Shown here in pieces: positions 7,901 to 15,551 of a stretch of 64,000 bases of DNA. Origin of the DNA: Verrucomicrobiota bacterium (GTDB lineage: Bacteria > Verrucomicrobiota > Verrucomicrobiia > Verrucomicrobiales > DEV007); assembly GCA_002862135.1 (NCBI GenBank), contig PKCI01000038.1, forward strand, positions 1 through 64,000, given 5' to 3'. A program made the position numbers and the translations under genes. Numbering within the stretch: position 1 is the first letter of the stretch; each line of letters begins with the position of its first letter. Below the pieces are notes generated by a model. It ran no database searches. It was not told the DNA's origin and saw nothing but the letters and a program-made list of their open reading frames with translations.

Positions 7901-10285
7901 ATGAACGTTTCTCTCAAGTGGCTCTCTGATCACGTTGATTTCTCTGAGTATTCGATGGATGAGTTGGATGATCTACTGACCTTCACCGGTATCGAAGTGG
8001 AAGGCATTCAGAGTCTTCCCGACAACTTGGTGGTTGCCGAGGTTCTCTCCTCTGAGAAGCACCCTGATGCTGACAAACTTTCCGTATGCCAGGTCGATGA
8101 TGGTTCCGGAACGCCGCGCCAGATCGTTTGCGGCGCCAGGAATTACAGGGTGGGCGACAAGGTGCCGCTGGCCCGGCCCGGTTGTGTGCTTGACGCTGGT
8201 GACGGCAAAACCTTTGAAATCAGGGAGGGCAAGCTTCGTGGAGTGGAGTCTCTCGGCATGATGTGCGCCGCTTCCGAGATCGGTCTGACCGATGATGCTG
8301 ATGGGCTCATGATCCTGTCTCCCGATCTCAAGTCCGGAACGCCCCTGTCTGAAGTGTATCCGGCAGTCTTTGAACTGGAGATCACCCCGAACCGTCCCGA
8401 CTGCCTTAGTCATCTCGGTGTAGCTCGTGAGCTGGCGGCCCTGGCGAAGAAAGAACTGGCTGGTGCTTCTCACCACGGCGATTCTTCAACGCCGACGCGT
8501 GCAGCGAAAGATAAGGAGATCAAGATTTCGACGGAGTCATGCCCCTATTACACGGCTCGCATTATCCACGGCGTGAAAGTGGGCGAGTCTCCTGCGTGGT
8601 TGAAAGAGAAGCTCGAGTCCATCGGTCTTCGTCCGATCAACAATATCGTCGACATCACCAACTACGTGCTCATGGAAATGGGGCAGCCGCTCCATGCTTT
8701 CGACATGGCCAAGCTAGATGGCGGGATAAACGTGCGCCAGGCCGCGGAAGGCGAAGAGTTCCTCGCCCTCGACGGAGAGACGTATCCGCTGACTGAAGAA
8801 GACATGGTCATCGCTGATAGCTCCAAGGCAGTCGCAATTGGGGGTGTCATGGGCGGAGAAGACTCCGGCGTGACCGAGACGACGACCGATGTCCTGCTTG
8901 AGTCTGCCTACTTCGTGACTTCCAAGATTCGCCGCACGGCGCGTCGCCTCAACCTGCACTCGGATTCCAGCTACCGCTTCGAGCGGGGAGTCGATCCTTA
9001 CCAGGTGAATGGCGCGTCCGACCTGGCTATTAAGCTGATCCTCGAATTGGCTGGCGGAAAGGCCGAAGAAGAAATGGTGACCTGCGGCGAAATTCCGGCG
9101 GCCCCTGCATCGGTAGCTTTGGACAATGACTATTGCCGTTCCGTGATCGGTGCGGAAGTGCCCGATGAAGCGATCGAGGCGATTCTCACTTCACTCGGTT
9201 TGAGCAAAGGCGCTGATGCTTGGGACATTCCAACCTACCGTCTCGACTTGATTCGTCCAATTGATCTCGTCGAGGAAGTGGCTCGCGTTTACGGACTCGA
9301 TAATGTGCCGTCCAACCAGGGCGCCTGGTTTTCGCCGGCCTCCCAGGCGGACCACTACTTTGACTTTGCTTCCGGTATTCAAAGCACGCTGAGCAGTCTC
9401 GGCTTTTTCGAAGCCCGCAATCTAAAGCTGATCTCTGATCAACAGCTAACTGACGATCTGGCGACCTCGCACCGCGGCATGAGTCCGATCCGCCTGAAGA
9501 ATCCGCTCAATGACGAACAGGATTACCTGCGCCCGGGACTGGTGCCCGGCCTTCTTGCAACGGCGTCACGCAACCAGCGTTTCGGTAACGCCGATGTGCG
9601 CTTCTTCGAAATGGGGCGCGTTTTTACCGCGACGCCAAAGGGCGGGGAAGTGGAGCATGAGCATCTTGCTTTGCTCATGACTGGTGAACGCACGGCTCGC
9701 AGTTGGGCCGATGGCAAGCCGTCCAATCTCGACATTCACGATCTCCGTGCTGCCCTCGAAGAGATTTGCCCGAAGGGATTAAACCTGGTTCCGGTCGATG
9801 ACGATCGTATGCTTTGCGCCTGTAGCATTGAGATCGGGCGAGGCAAGAAAGCTACCAAGCTTGGGCTGGCGGGTATTGTGCCTCTGGCTCGCGCCCGTGA
9901 ACTGGATCTTGAAGCTCCGGTGATGGTGGCCGAAATCAATCTCAAGAAGCTGGCTTCAGCGGCTGGTGCCGACCTAAAATATAAAGAGCTTCCCAAGTTC
10001 CCCAGTAGCTCGCGTGACGTCGCCATGCTGGTTTCAGCTGATCTGGCGGCGGGAATAGTGGCGGACTTCTTTGCCAATCATGAGGAGCCTTTGCTCGAAT
10101 CTGTTGAGTTATTCGATGTTTTTCAGGACCCAAGTGGAGAAAAACTGCCCGCCGATAAAAAATCGCTGGCCTACTCTATTTCCTATCGTAGCGGGGATCG
10201 TACGCTCGAAGCAGCCGAGGTTGAGACTGCCCACGCCAAACTTTTAGATTCCCTAAAATCAGGTTTGCACGTAGAGTTTAGGTAA
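7901..10285 (+). CDS. pheT: phenylalanyl-tRNA synthetase beta subunit
   Basis: 794 residues, full length. The order is typical: N-terminal EMAP-like tRNA-binding domain ('VVAEVLSSEKHPDADKLSVC'), B3/B4 editing domain ('ELEITPNRPDCLSHLGVARE'), B5 domain ('DLVEEVARVYG'), catalytic-like core and C-terminal anticodon-binding FDX-ACB domain ('YKELPKFPSSSRDVAMLV'). It works with PheS and removes mischarged tyrosine. The structured RNA at 10371 lies directly after it. Confidence 0.97.
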   Translation: MNVSLKWLSDHVDFSEYSMDELDDLLTFTGIEVEGIQSLPDNLVVAEVLSSEKHPDADKLSVCQVDDGSGTPRQIVCGARNYRVGDKVPLARPGCVLDAGDGKTFEIREGKLRGVESLGMMCAASEIGLTDDADGLMILSPDLKSGTPLSEVYPAVFELEITPNRPDCLSHLGVARELAALAKKELAGASHHGDSSTPTRAAKDKEIKISTESCPYYTARIIHGVKVGESPAWLKEKLESIGLRPINNIVDITNYVLMEMGQPLHAFDMAKLDGGINVRQAAEGEEFLALDGETYPLTEEDMVIADSSKAVAIGGVMGGEDSGVTETTTDVLLESAYFVTSKIRRTARRLNLHSDSSYRFERGVDPYQVNGASDLAIKLILELAGGKAEEEMVTCGEIPAAPASVALDNDYCRSVIGAEVPDEAIEAILTSLGLSKGADAWDIPTYRLDLIRPIDLVEEVARVYGLDNVPSNQGAWFSPASQADHYFDFASGIQSTLSSLGFFEARNLKLISDQQLTDDLATSHRGMSPIRLKNPLNDEQDYLRPGLVPGLLATASRNQRFGNADVRFFEMGRVFTATPKGGEVEHEHLALLMTGERTARSWADGKPSNLDIHDLRAALEEICPKGLNLVPVDDDRMLCACSIEIGRGKKATKLGLAGIVPLARARELDLEAPVMVAEINLKKLASAAGADLKYKELPKFPSSSRDVAMLVSADLAAGIVADFFANHEEPLLESVELFDVFQDPSGEKLPADKKSLAYSISYRSGDRTLEAAEVETAHAKLLDSLKSGLHVEFR

Positions 10286-10370
10286 GTGACAAACAGAGAG
10301 AATTTACTGATTTTCCTGCTGTGCACGCCCTTGACCGATCATAATAAGTCCGGACCGTTAATACGTTAAT

Positions 10371-10535
10371 GGGAGCTAAGCGAATCTTCGGCTGTCAGGC
10401 CTTCACTGGAAGGCAAAAGTCGATGAGCGGCACCCAACCTGTAGAGAGACGGGAACGTGACTTCACCATCGGCGACGGCACAAGTGGGTCTCCAAAGCGC
10501 TCCGATCCTGCCAATAGAGATTCGGGGCGCTTTTT
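10371..10535 (+). ncRNA. structured RNA candidate of about 165 nt (6S-like sRNA or leader RNA)
   Basis: These bases contain no reading frame of note but many pairings. A closing stem joins AAGCG/AATCT (10378-10387) to AGATT (10518-10522) and CGCTT (10528-10532). A perfect hairpin GCCTTC-ACTG-GAAGGC occupies 10399-10414. GTCG..ATG (10419-10425) can pair with CAT..CGAC (10467-10476), and ACCCA (10432-10436) with TGGGT (10485-10489); these two cross, so they are alternatives or a pseudoknot. It ends in an intrinsic terminator. A long rod closed near the terminator recalls 6S RNA, but I cannot confirm that family. It may instead be the leader of the fatty-acid cluster that begins 53 bases later. 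Confidence 0.55.
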
Positions 10536-10537
10536 TG
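10495..10537 (+). terminator. Rho-independent terminator ending the structured RNA
   Basis: AAGCGCTCCGA (10495-10505) pairs with TCGGGGCGCTT (10522-10532) over 11 positions including one G-U pair, followed by TTTTTTGTTT. The 3' arm is the same sequence that can pair with AAGCG at 10378-10382, so the terminator and the closing stem of the RNA exclude each other at these bases. Confidence 0.85.
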
Positions 10538-10588
10538 TTTCGCAATTGAACTATCTTCAGCGATGGTCTACCTACTTGGCCTCGTATC

Positions 10589-10846
10589 ATGTCTGAAGTC
10601 TTATCAGGGAAAGTCGCTAACATCTCCGGTGGAACCCGTGGAATCGGATCTGCCATGGGCATGAGGCTGAAGCACTTTCCTAAGTGTGAACACCTGCTTG
10701 AAAAATATGAGGAGCGAACTCCCCTCGGGGCAACGCTCACGCCTGAGCAGGTTGCCGATGCGATCTACCTCCTGTGCCTCTCCGAGTCGAGCATGGTAGC
10801 GGGGCCCACCCTGTTTGTTGACAGTGGTTACGCTATTTCCGGATGA
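10589..10846 (+). pseudogene. internally deleted short-chain dehydrogenase (FabL/FabI-like enoyl reductase remnant)
   Basis: 85 residues made of the two ends of an SDR of normal length about 250. Residues about 7-26 are the cofactor-binding start ('GKVANISGGTRGIGSAM'). Residues about 27 onward jump straight to the C-terminal part ('LKHFPKCEHLLEKYEERTPL', 'TPEQVADAIYLLC', 'GPTLFVDSGYAI'). The 'LKHFP..eeLL' segment is typical of FabL-type enoyl-ACP reductases (recalled). The central region with the catalytic Ser, Tyr and Lys is absent, so it cannot be an active reductase. The deletion keeps the frame, and its stop overlaps the next start (ATGA), so coupling to the FabG-like gene is retained. 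It may survive only as a translational leader. Confidence 0.75.
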
Positions 10847-11607
10847 GTGATTCCATTTCCCAACCTGATCCTGGCCTGGCCGGAAAGAATGCGATCGTCA
10901 CGGGCGGAAGCCGCGGTATCGGGCGGGCTATTGTCGAGCGCCTCGCTGCATCCGGTATGGATGTGACCTTCACATACGTGAGCAACGAAGCGGCTGCGAA
11001 AGGGGTGGTTGATGAGAACCCGGATTTAGCGATTACACCGATGAGAGTGGATGTCCGCGATTCGGCAGCGGCCCGGGCTTGTGTCGAGGCAATGGTAGAA
11101 CGGGTTGGGTCAATCGATGTGCTGGTGAATAACGCCGGTGTGATTCGCGACAATCTACTGCCGATGCTAGAGGACGACGATCTTACGACCGTTTTTGAGA
11201 CCAATATCGAAGGAGTCTTTAATTTTTGCCGTGCGGCCGTGCCTTACATGATGTCGAAGCGCTCCGGGCGAATCATCAACATCAGCTCTGTATCCGGAGA
11301 GAAAGGGGGACGGGGACAGACAAACTACGCAGCCAGCAAGGGTGCGGTTAATGCCTTTACCAAGTCTCTGGCCGTCGAGGTGGGTCGCCGTAAGATTCTC
11401 GTCAATGCGGTAGCTCCGGGAGTCATCGAAACAGAAATGTCTGAACAGGTGCGTGACCTGGCGGGTGATGAAATCACTTCCAATATCGTTCTGAAACGTT
11501 ATGGTCTACCGTCTGAAATTGCGAACGCTGTCTGGTTTCTCAGTTCCGACCTGGCTTCATACATCACGGGTCAGGTACTGAGCGTTGACGGCGGCTTCAA
11601 GTTTTAA
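10843..11607 (+). CDS. 3-oxoacyl-ACP reductase (FabG-like SDR)
   Basis: 254 residues. The NADP(H)-binding 'GGSRGIG' is at 21-27, 'NNAG' at 96-99, and the catalytic triad is complete: Ser149, Tyr162, Lys166 ('NYAASKGA'). The end 'GQVLSVDGGFKF' is the classical SDR terminus. It would reduce the 3-keto group after each condensation in the acyl chain built by this cluster. It is coupled upstream by a 4-base ATGA overlap and lies 4 bases before the ACP gene. Sequence supports FabG activity well; that it serves the dedicated ACP next door is inference from the operon. Confidence 0.9.
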   Translation: MSDSISQPDPGLAGKNAIVTGGSRGIGRAIVERLAASGMDVTFTYVSNEAAAKGVVDENPDLAITPMRVDVRDSAAARACVEAMVERVGSIDVLVNNAGVIRDNLLPMLEDDDLTTVFETNIEGVFNFCRAAVPYMMSKRSGRIINISSVSGEKGGRGQTNYAASKGAVNAFTKSLAVEVGRRKILVNAVAPGVIETEMSEQVRDLAGDEITSNIVLKRYGLPSEIANAVWFLSSDLASYITGQVLSVDGGFKF

Positions 11608-11611
11608 AAAT

Positions 11612-12022
11612 ATGAGCACAGAAATTAGTCAGGAAGATATCAATGCGATCTACCCACAGGTAGCCGAAATTGTCGCAGATGCCCTCGGTTGTGACGAGGA
11701 CGAGGTGAAGCCCGATTCCTCTCTTATTGGGGATTTAGATGCTGAGTCAATCGACTTTCTTGATATCGTTTTTCGCCTCGAGCAGGAGTTCAAAGTCAAG
11801 ATTCCTCGTGGAAAAGCGATGGAGGAAGCTCGCGGTGAGCTGAGCGAAGAGGAGTTTGAACAGGGGGGAGTTGTAACCCCGGCTGGGCTCGAGAAAATCA
11901 AAGCCTACTTAACCGAGATACCTGTTGAAAGAATCTCGGATCCTCTCAAATCAGCTGAAATCCCCAAGCTTTTCACGACCGAAACCTTCTGCAAGATGGT
12001 GCTTCGTGAAACTAAGGGGTGA
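11612..12022 (+). CDS. dedicated acyl carrier protein, AcpXL-like, with long C-terminal extension
   Basis: 136 residues from the ATG at 11612; a TTG further upstream would overlap fabG. The carrier core spans about residues 10-90. The phosphopantetheine site is Ser46 in 'DLDAESIDFLDIVFRLEQEF', where the usual D-S-L is E-S-I. The following 'FKVKIPRGKAMEEA' and 'ELSEEEF' parallel the rhizobial AcpXL carrier ('DSLDFLDIVF', 'GIKIP', recalled from memory). About 40 extra residues after the core ('SDPLKSAEIPKLF', 'ETFCKMVLRE') have no counterpart in ordinary AcpP and could dock a partner enzyme. It should carry the growing acyl chain of this cluster; its cognate transferase may be the AcpS domain of the last gene. 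Confidence 0.85.
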   Translation: MSTEISQEDINAIYPQVAEIVADALGCDEDEVKPDSSLIGDLDAESIDFLDIVFRLEQEFKVKIPRGKAMEEARGELSEEEFEQGGVVTPAGLEKIKAYLTEIPVERISDPLKSAEIPKLFTTETFCKMVLRETKG

Positions 12023-12079
12023 TCACTTTTTCCCTCGGTTGGGTAACCGCGGAGATCTGGCTCCTTATGTGTTGTCTGA

Positions 12080-12907
12080 ATGAGTGAGCACTTCCGAGCC
12101 TTTTCCTTCGTCGATCGCATTGTCAGCGATGAACCGGGCACGGGAATTGTCGGGGAGTATCATATCCCTGATACACTGGAGAATTTTTCTCTCTCTCTTG
12201 TGGCCGAGTCGATCGGGCAGTGCGCCGCTATGTCTTCGATGGCGTCAGTAGATTTTTGCTTTCGTCCTGTGGCGGGCATTGCAGGAGAGGTGAGATTCTG
12301 TGGTAGAGTCAACCCTGGTGACACCTTGCAGTTGCATGCTGAGTTGGTAAAGTCTGACCGAGAAGCTGTTGGCTACCATGGAAAAGCCCTTGTTGATGGG
12401 GAGCCAGTCGTGAAGCTTTTAAATTGTCTCGGGCCAATGGTTCCGATAGATGACTTCGATGATGCGGAAGCGGTGCGGGCGCGTTATAAACTGCTCCAGG
12501 AAAGGGGAGCAGAACCGGATGCATTCACAGGGGTGCCGGTGATCGACTTCGAAATCTCTCGATTGGTATCGGGAAGTGAACTAGAGGGGCGGTTCGTAAT
12601 TCCTGTTGAGGCTGCTTTTTTTGGAGATCATTTTGCAAGACGCCCCGTATTTCCCGGAACCCTCTTGATGGACTTAAACCTCCGTTTTCTCTCCAGCCTG
12701 ATCGATACGCTGGATGGTGGCCCGTGGGGGGTCGAGGGTATGCGGGACGTCAAGTTGCGCTCCTTCATGCCGCCGGGAGAAGAGCTGAGCCTGTATGGCA
12801 AACTGGAGAATATTGAAGGTGACCGAGCTACGATTCTCGTGCAGAGTCGTCGTGGAAAGCGATTGAACAGCAGTGCTCGGGTGCAGCTGAGTCGGACACC
12901 GAAATGA
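12080..12907 (+). CDS. double-hotdog 3-hydroxyacyl-ACP dehydratase (FabA/FabZ-like tandem)
   Basis: 275 residues, about twice a FabZ. The C-terminal half has 'DHFARRPVFPGTLLMDL': His184 in the FabZ/FabA 'H-F-x-x-x-P' motif and Asp198 exactly 14 residues later, the spacing of His70-Asp84 in E. coli FabA. The N-terminal half lacks the His loop (Ile29 at the matching place) but keeps the second active-site helix 'LVAESIGQC' with Glu43 and Gln47, as in FabZ. In single-domain FabZ dimers the His and the acidic residue come from different subunits, so this chain can form one working site from His184 and Glu43. It dehydrates 3-hydroxyacyl-ACP. Its end overlaps the next gene by ATGA. Confidence 0.8.
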   Translation: MSEHFRAFSFVDRIVSDEPGTGIVGEYHIPDTLENFSLSLVAESIGQCAAMSSMASVDFCFRPVAGIAGEVRFCGRVNPGDTLQLHAELVKSDREAVGYHGKALVDGEPVVKLLNCLGPMVPIDDFDDAEAVRARYKLLQERGAEPDAFTGVPVIDFEISRLVSGSELEGRFVIPVEAAFFGDHFARRPVFPGTLLMDLNLRFLSSLIDTLDGGPWGVEGMRDVKLRSFMPPGEELSLYGKLENIEGDRATILVQSRRGKRLNSSARVQLSRTPK

Positions 12908-14205
12908 GTTTGATTGATAAACGCCGCATTGCCGTAACCGGAATTGGACTAGTGACTCCGGTGGGGAATGATCGAGAATCGACCTGGGAAGCCCTCCTGG
13001 CCGGAAGGAGCGGTGGAGCGCAGATTGAGAACTTTGATGCCAGCGGTTTTTCGACTACGATCGGCGCCGAAGTAAAAGGCTTCGAACGTGAAAACGCCGC
13101 GCCCTGTCGAAAGTTGTTGAAGGGTGCTTCTCGGGCTGATGGATTTGCGCTGGCAGCAGCGAACGAAGCCCTCTCTGATGCCGGGATCGCTCCCACTGAT
13201 GAGGACTCACACCGATGGGGGCTGGCAGTCGGAGCCGGTATGATGACAGTGGACTACGACGATCTCAAGGTGGTCTATGATTACGCGACCGAGGAAGGAG
13301 AGTTTCAACCGAACGGATTGCTGAGGCAGGATTATCCGGCTGACCCGATCAGCTTCTGCCGCTGGCAATCCAACTCCGGATTGAGCATGTTGACAAAAGC
13401 ATTCGGGATTCGAGGATACGCTACCTCAGTTCACACTGCTTGCGCTTCTGGCGGTCAGGCGATTGGATCTGCCCTAAAGGCTTTGAGACGAGGGCAGTGT
13501 GACAGGGTTCTTGCTGGCGGTTTCGATTCCATGTTAAATCCAGTCGGGATTTCCGGATTCTGCCTGCTTGGAGCTCTCTCTACCGACAATGATAACCCGG
13601 CTGGCGCAAGCCGGCCGTTTGATGAGACTCGAAATGGATTCTTGTTAGGAGAAGGTGCTGGATTTCTGGTTCTGGAGGACTGGGATGCTGCAATAGAGCG
13701 TGAAGCAAAAATATATGCGGAGCTGGGCGGAGATGGTAACTCACTTAGTTGCTATCGCATAACTGATTCACCACCAGATGGCAATGGCCCTATCCAGGCG
13801 ATCGAGCAAGCCCTGGCAGATGCCGGGATCAGCGCTGGTGAGATTGATTATGTGAATGCTCATGGCACGTCTACCCAGATGAATGACCGCAGCGAATGTG
13901 CCGCTTTGAAAGCTGTTTTCGGAGATCGAGTTAATGATGTGAGTGTGAGTTCTACAAAGAGTTGTATGGGGCACTTAATTGCTGCCGCAGGAGCTGTAGA
14001 GGCGGCTGTCTGTTGCCTTGCGATTCGCGACAGCACTGCACCGGTGAATGCTAATCATCAGAATCCTGATCCCAACTGTGATGTGAATCTGGTCATTGGG
14101 GAATCGAGGGCACTTGAAATTCGCGCGGCCCTCTCGAATTCACTCGGCTTTGGAGGATCAAACAGTTCGCTGGTATTTCTCAATCCGGAAAGGGGACAAC
14201 TATGA
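12904..14205 (+). CDS. beta-ketoacyl-ACP synthase II-type (first of a pair)
   Basis: 433 residues, a FabF-type thiolase fold of normal length. The catalytic Cys180 is in 'HTACASGG', His320 in 'NAHGTSTQ' and His357 in 'SCMGHLIAAAGAVE', so the Cys-His-His triad is complete. It should elongate an acyl-ACP with malonyl-ACP. Overlapping ATGA junctions on both sides show that dehydratase, this enzyme and the second ketosynthase are made in a fixed ratio. A paired FabF arrangement occurs in the rhizobial very-long-chain locus (fabF2XL-fabF1XL) and in aryl polyene clusters; which end product applies cannot be read from this gene alone. Confidence 0.92.
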   Translation: MSLIDKRRIAVTGIGLVTPVGNDRESTWEALLAGRSGGAQIENFDASGFSTTIGAEVKGFERENAAPCRKLLKGASRADGFALAAANEALSDAGIAPTDEDSHRWGLAVGAGMMTVDYDDLKVVYDYATEEGEFQPNGLLRQDYPADPISFCRWQSNSGLSMLTKAFGIRGYATSVHTACASGGQAIGSALKALRRGQCDRVLAGGFDSMLNPVGISGFCLLGALSTDNDNPAGASRPFDETRNGFLLGEGAGFLVLEDWDAAIEREAKIYAELGGDGNSLSCYRITDSPPDGNGPIQAIEQALADAGISAGEIDYVNAHGTSTQMNDRSECAALKAVFGDRVNDVSVSSTKSCMGHLIAAAGAVEAAVCCLAIRDSTAPVNANHQNPDPNCDVNLVIGESRALEIRAALSNSLGFGGSNSSLVFLNPERGQL

Positions 14206-15512
14206 AGAACGCCCCCGGTAAAATTGTTTTCACGGGAAGCGGGATTGTTTGTGGATCCGGTTCAAGCGTTGCAGAGGTTTGGGAAAATCTCGCTGCCGGG
14301 AAAACTTCAATCGCAGAGTTTCACTGGGAGCGCGGCCGAGTTCGCCGATATGAATGGGGCAATGAGGGTTGGCCTTGCAGGGTGGCTTCCGAGGTAAAGG
14401 AAGATAATCGGACGCTGGTTCCAGATCGTAAGCTGCACAAGACGATTTCACGTAAGGACATGTATGGGATCTACGCGGCTGAGCAGGCAATCGAAGATTC
14501 GGGTGTCTTGAAGTGTCGAGACAATATGGATGCGGCAAGTCGAGAAGCATTCAATGATCGCACAGGACTGATAGTTGGGTCAGGCGGCGGGAACTATCAG
14601 GACAACTACGACTTCTTTCCCCTGATATATGAGGCGAACGAGGAAATGCCGGGATTTGGAAGGGAATTGAATAACCGCGTTACTCCAATGTGGTTGTTGC
14701 GTATTCTCCCAAACAATGTGTTGTGTCACGTTGGTATCCGAGGGCAACTCAAAGGAACAAATGCCTGCATCACGAATCAATGTGCGAGCAGTCCGATGGC
14801 GGTGGCAGAAGCCGCCTCCGCGATCTGGAATCAAGAGGCTGACCGTATCGTGGCGGTGGGTCATGATTCCGTTTTGGAGCCTGAGCATATGCTGTATTAC
14901 CACAACCTTGGCCTTCTTTCCAAAGAGGTGCCGAAGCCTTTTGATGCTGCACGCTCCGGAACCGTTTTTGGAGAAGGAGGTGGTGCTGTAGTTATGGAAA
15001 GAGAAGAAGAGGCTCTTTCCCGCGGAGCCTCAATTCTTGGAGAGTTCCTTGGATTCGGTTCTACCTGTGAAGCAAGAGGGACAACGGACCTTGATCCAAC
15101 TGGTGACGGAGTGATGCGGGCAATCAAGCAGGCTCTCGATGATGCTGAGTTGAAACCGGAGGATGTGGGGATGATCTGCGCCCACGGCAACGGGACAAGA
15201 GCGTCTGATTTGACTGAGGGGCTGGGGATTCAGTCAGTTTTTGGTAGTGATATCCCTCCGGTGACTGCTTTCAAGTGGGCATACGGTCACTTGATTGGGG
15301 CTGCAGGTATTGTTGATTTGGTGATGACGCTGGAAGTATTAAAACGAGGTAGAGTCCCCGCTATCTCATCCTTGAATAAAGTTGATGATCAGTTGGTGGG
15401 TTTCCCGGCGCAGCTCAAGTCATTGGCTCCGAGAAGTGATGTAGCCCTCGTGATTTGTCGTGCGTTTGGTGGATTGAACATCGTACTGGCAGTTCGTGGT
15501 CTTTTGGGTTAG
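14202..15512 (+). CDS. beta-ketoacyl-ACP synthase, divergent second member of the pair
   Basis: 436 residues. It has the ketosynthase fold but is diverged: the nucleophile region is 'TNQCASSPMA' (Cys194) rather than 'TACASG', the first His is His328 in 'CAHGNGTRASD', and the second is His363 in 'KWAYGHLIGAAG'. All three catalytic residues are kept, so it is not a classical chain-length factor, in which the Cys is lost. It may act as the second half of a heterodimer or take over condensation at a different chain length, as proposed for FabF1XL/FabF2XL. It starts inside the stop of the previous gene. Confidence 0.88.
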   Translation: MKNAPGKIVFTGSGIVCGSGSSVAEVWENLAAGKTSIAEFHWERGRVRRYEWGNEGWPCRVASEVKEDNRTLVPDRKLHKTISRKDMYGIYAAEQAIEDSGVLKCRDNMDAASREAFNDRTGLIVGSGGGNYQDNYDFFPLIYEANEEMPGFGRELNNRVTPMWLLRILPNNVLCHVGIRGQLKGTNACITNQCASSPMAVAEAASAIWNQEADRIVAVGHDSVLEPEHMLYYHNLGLLSKEVPKPFDAARSGTVFGEGGGAVVMEREEEALSRGASILGEFLGFGSTCEARGTTDLDPTGDGVMRAIKQALDDAELKPEDVGMICAHGNGTRASDLTEGLGIQSVFGSDIPPVTAFKWAYGHLIGAAGIVDLVMTLEVLKRGRVPAISSLNKVDDQLVGFPAQLKSLAPRSDVALVICRAFGGLNIVLAVRGLLG

Positions 15513-15551
15513 TGGGGGACTGCACCTGTTCGGTGAAAAGATCTGGTAGAG

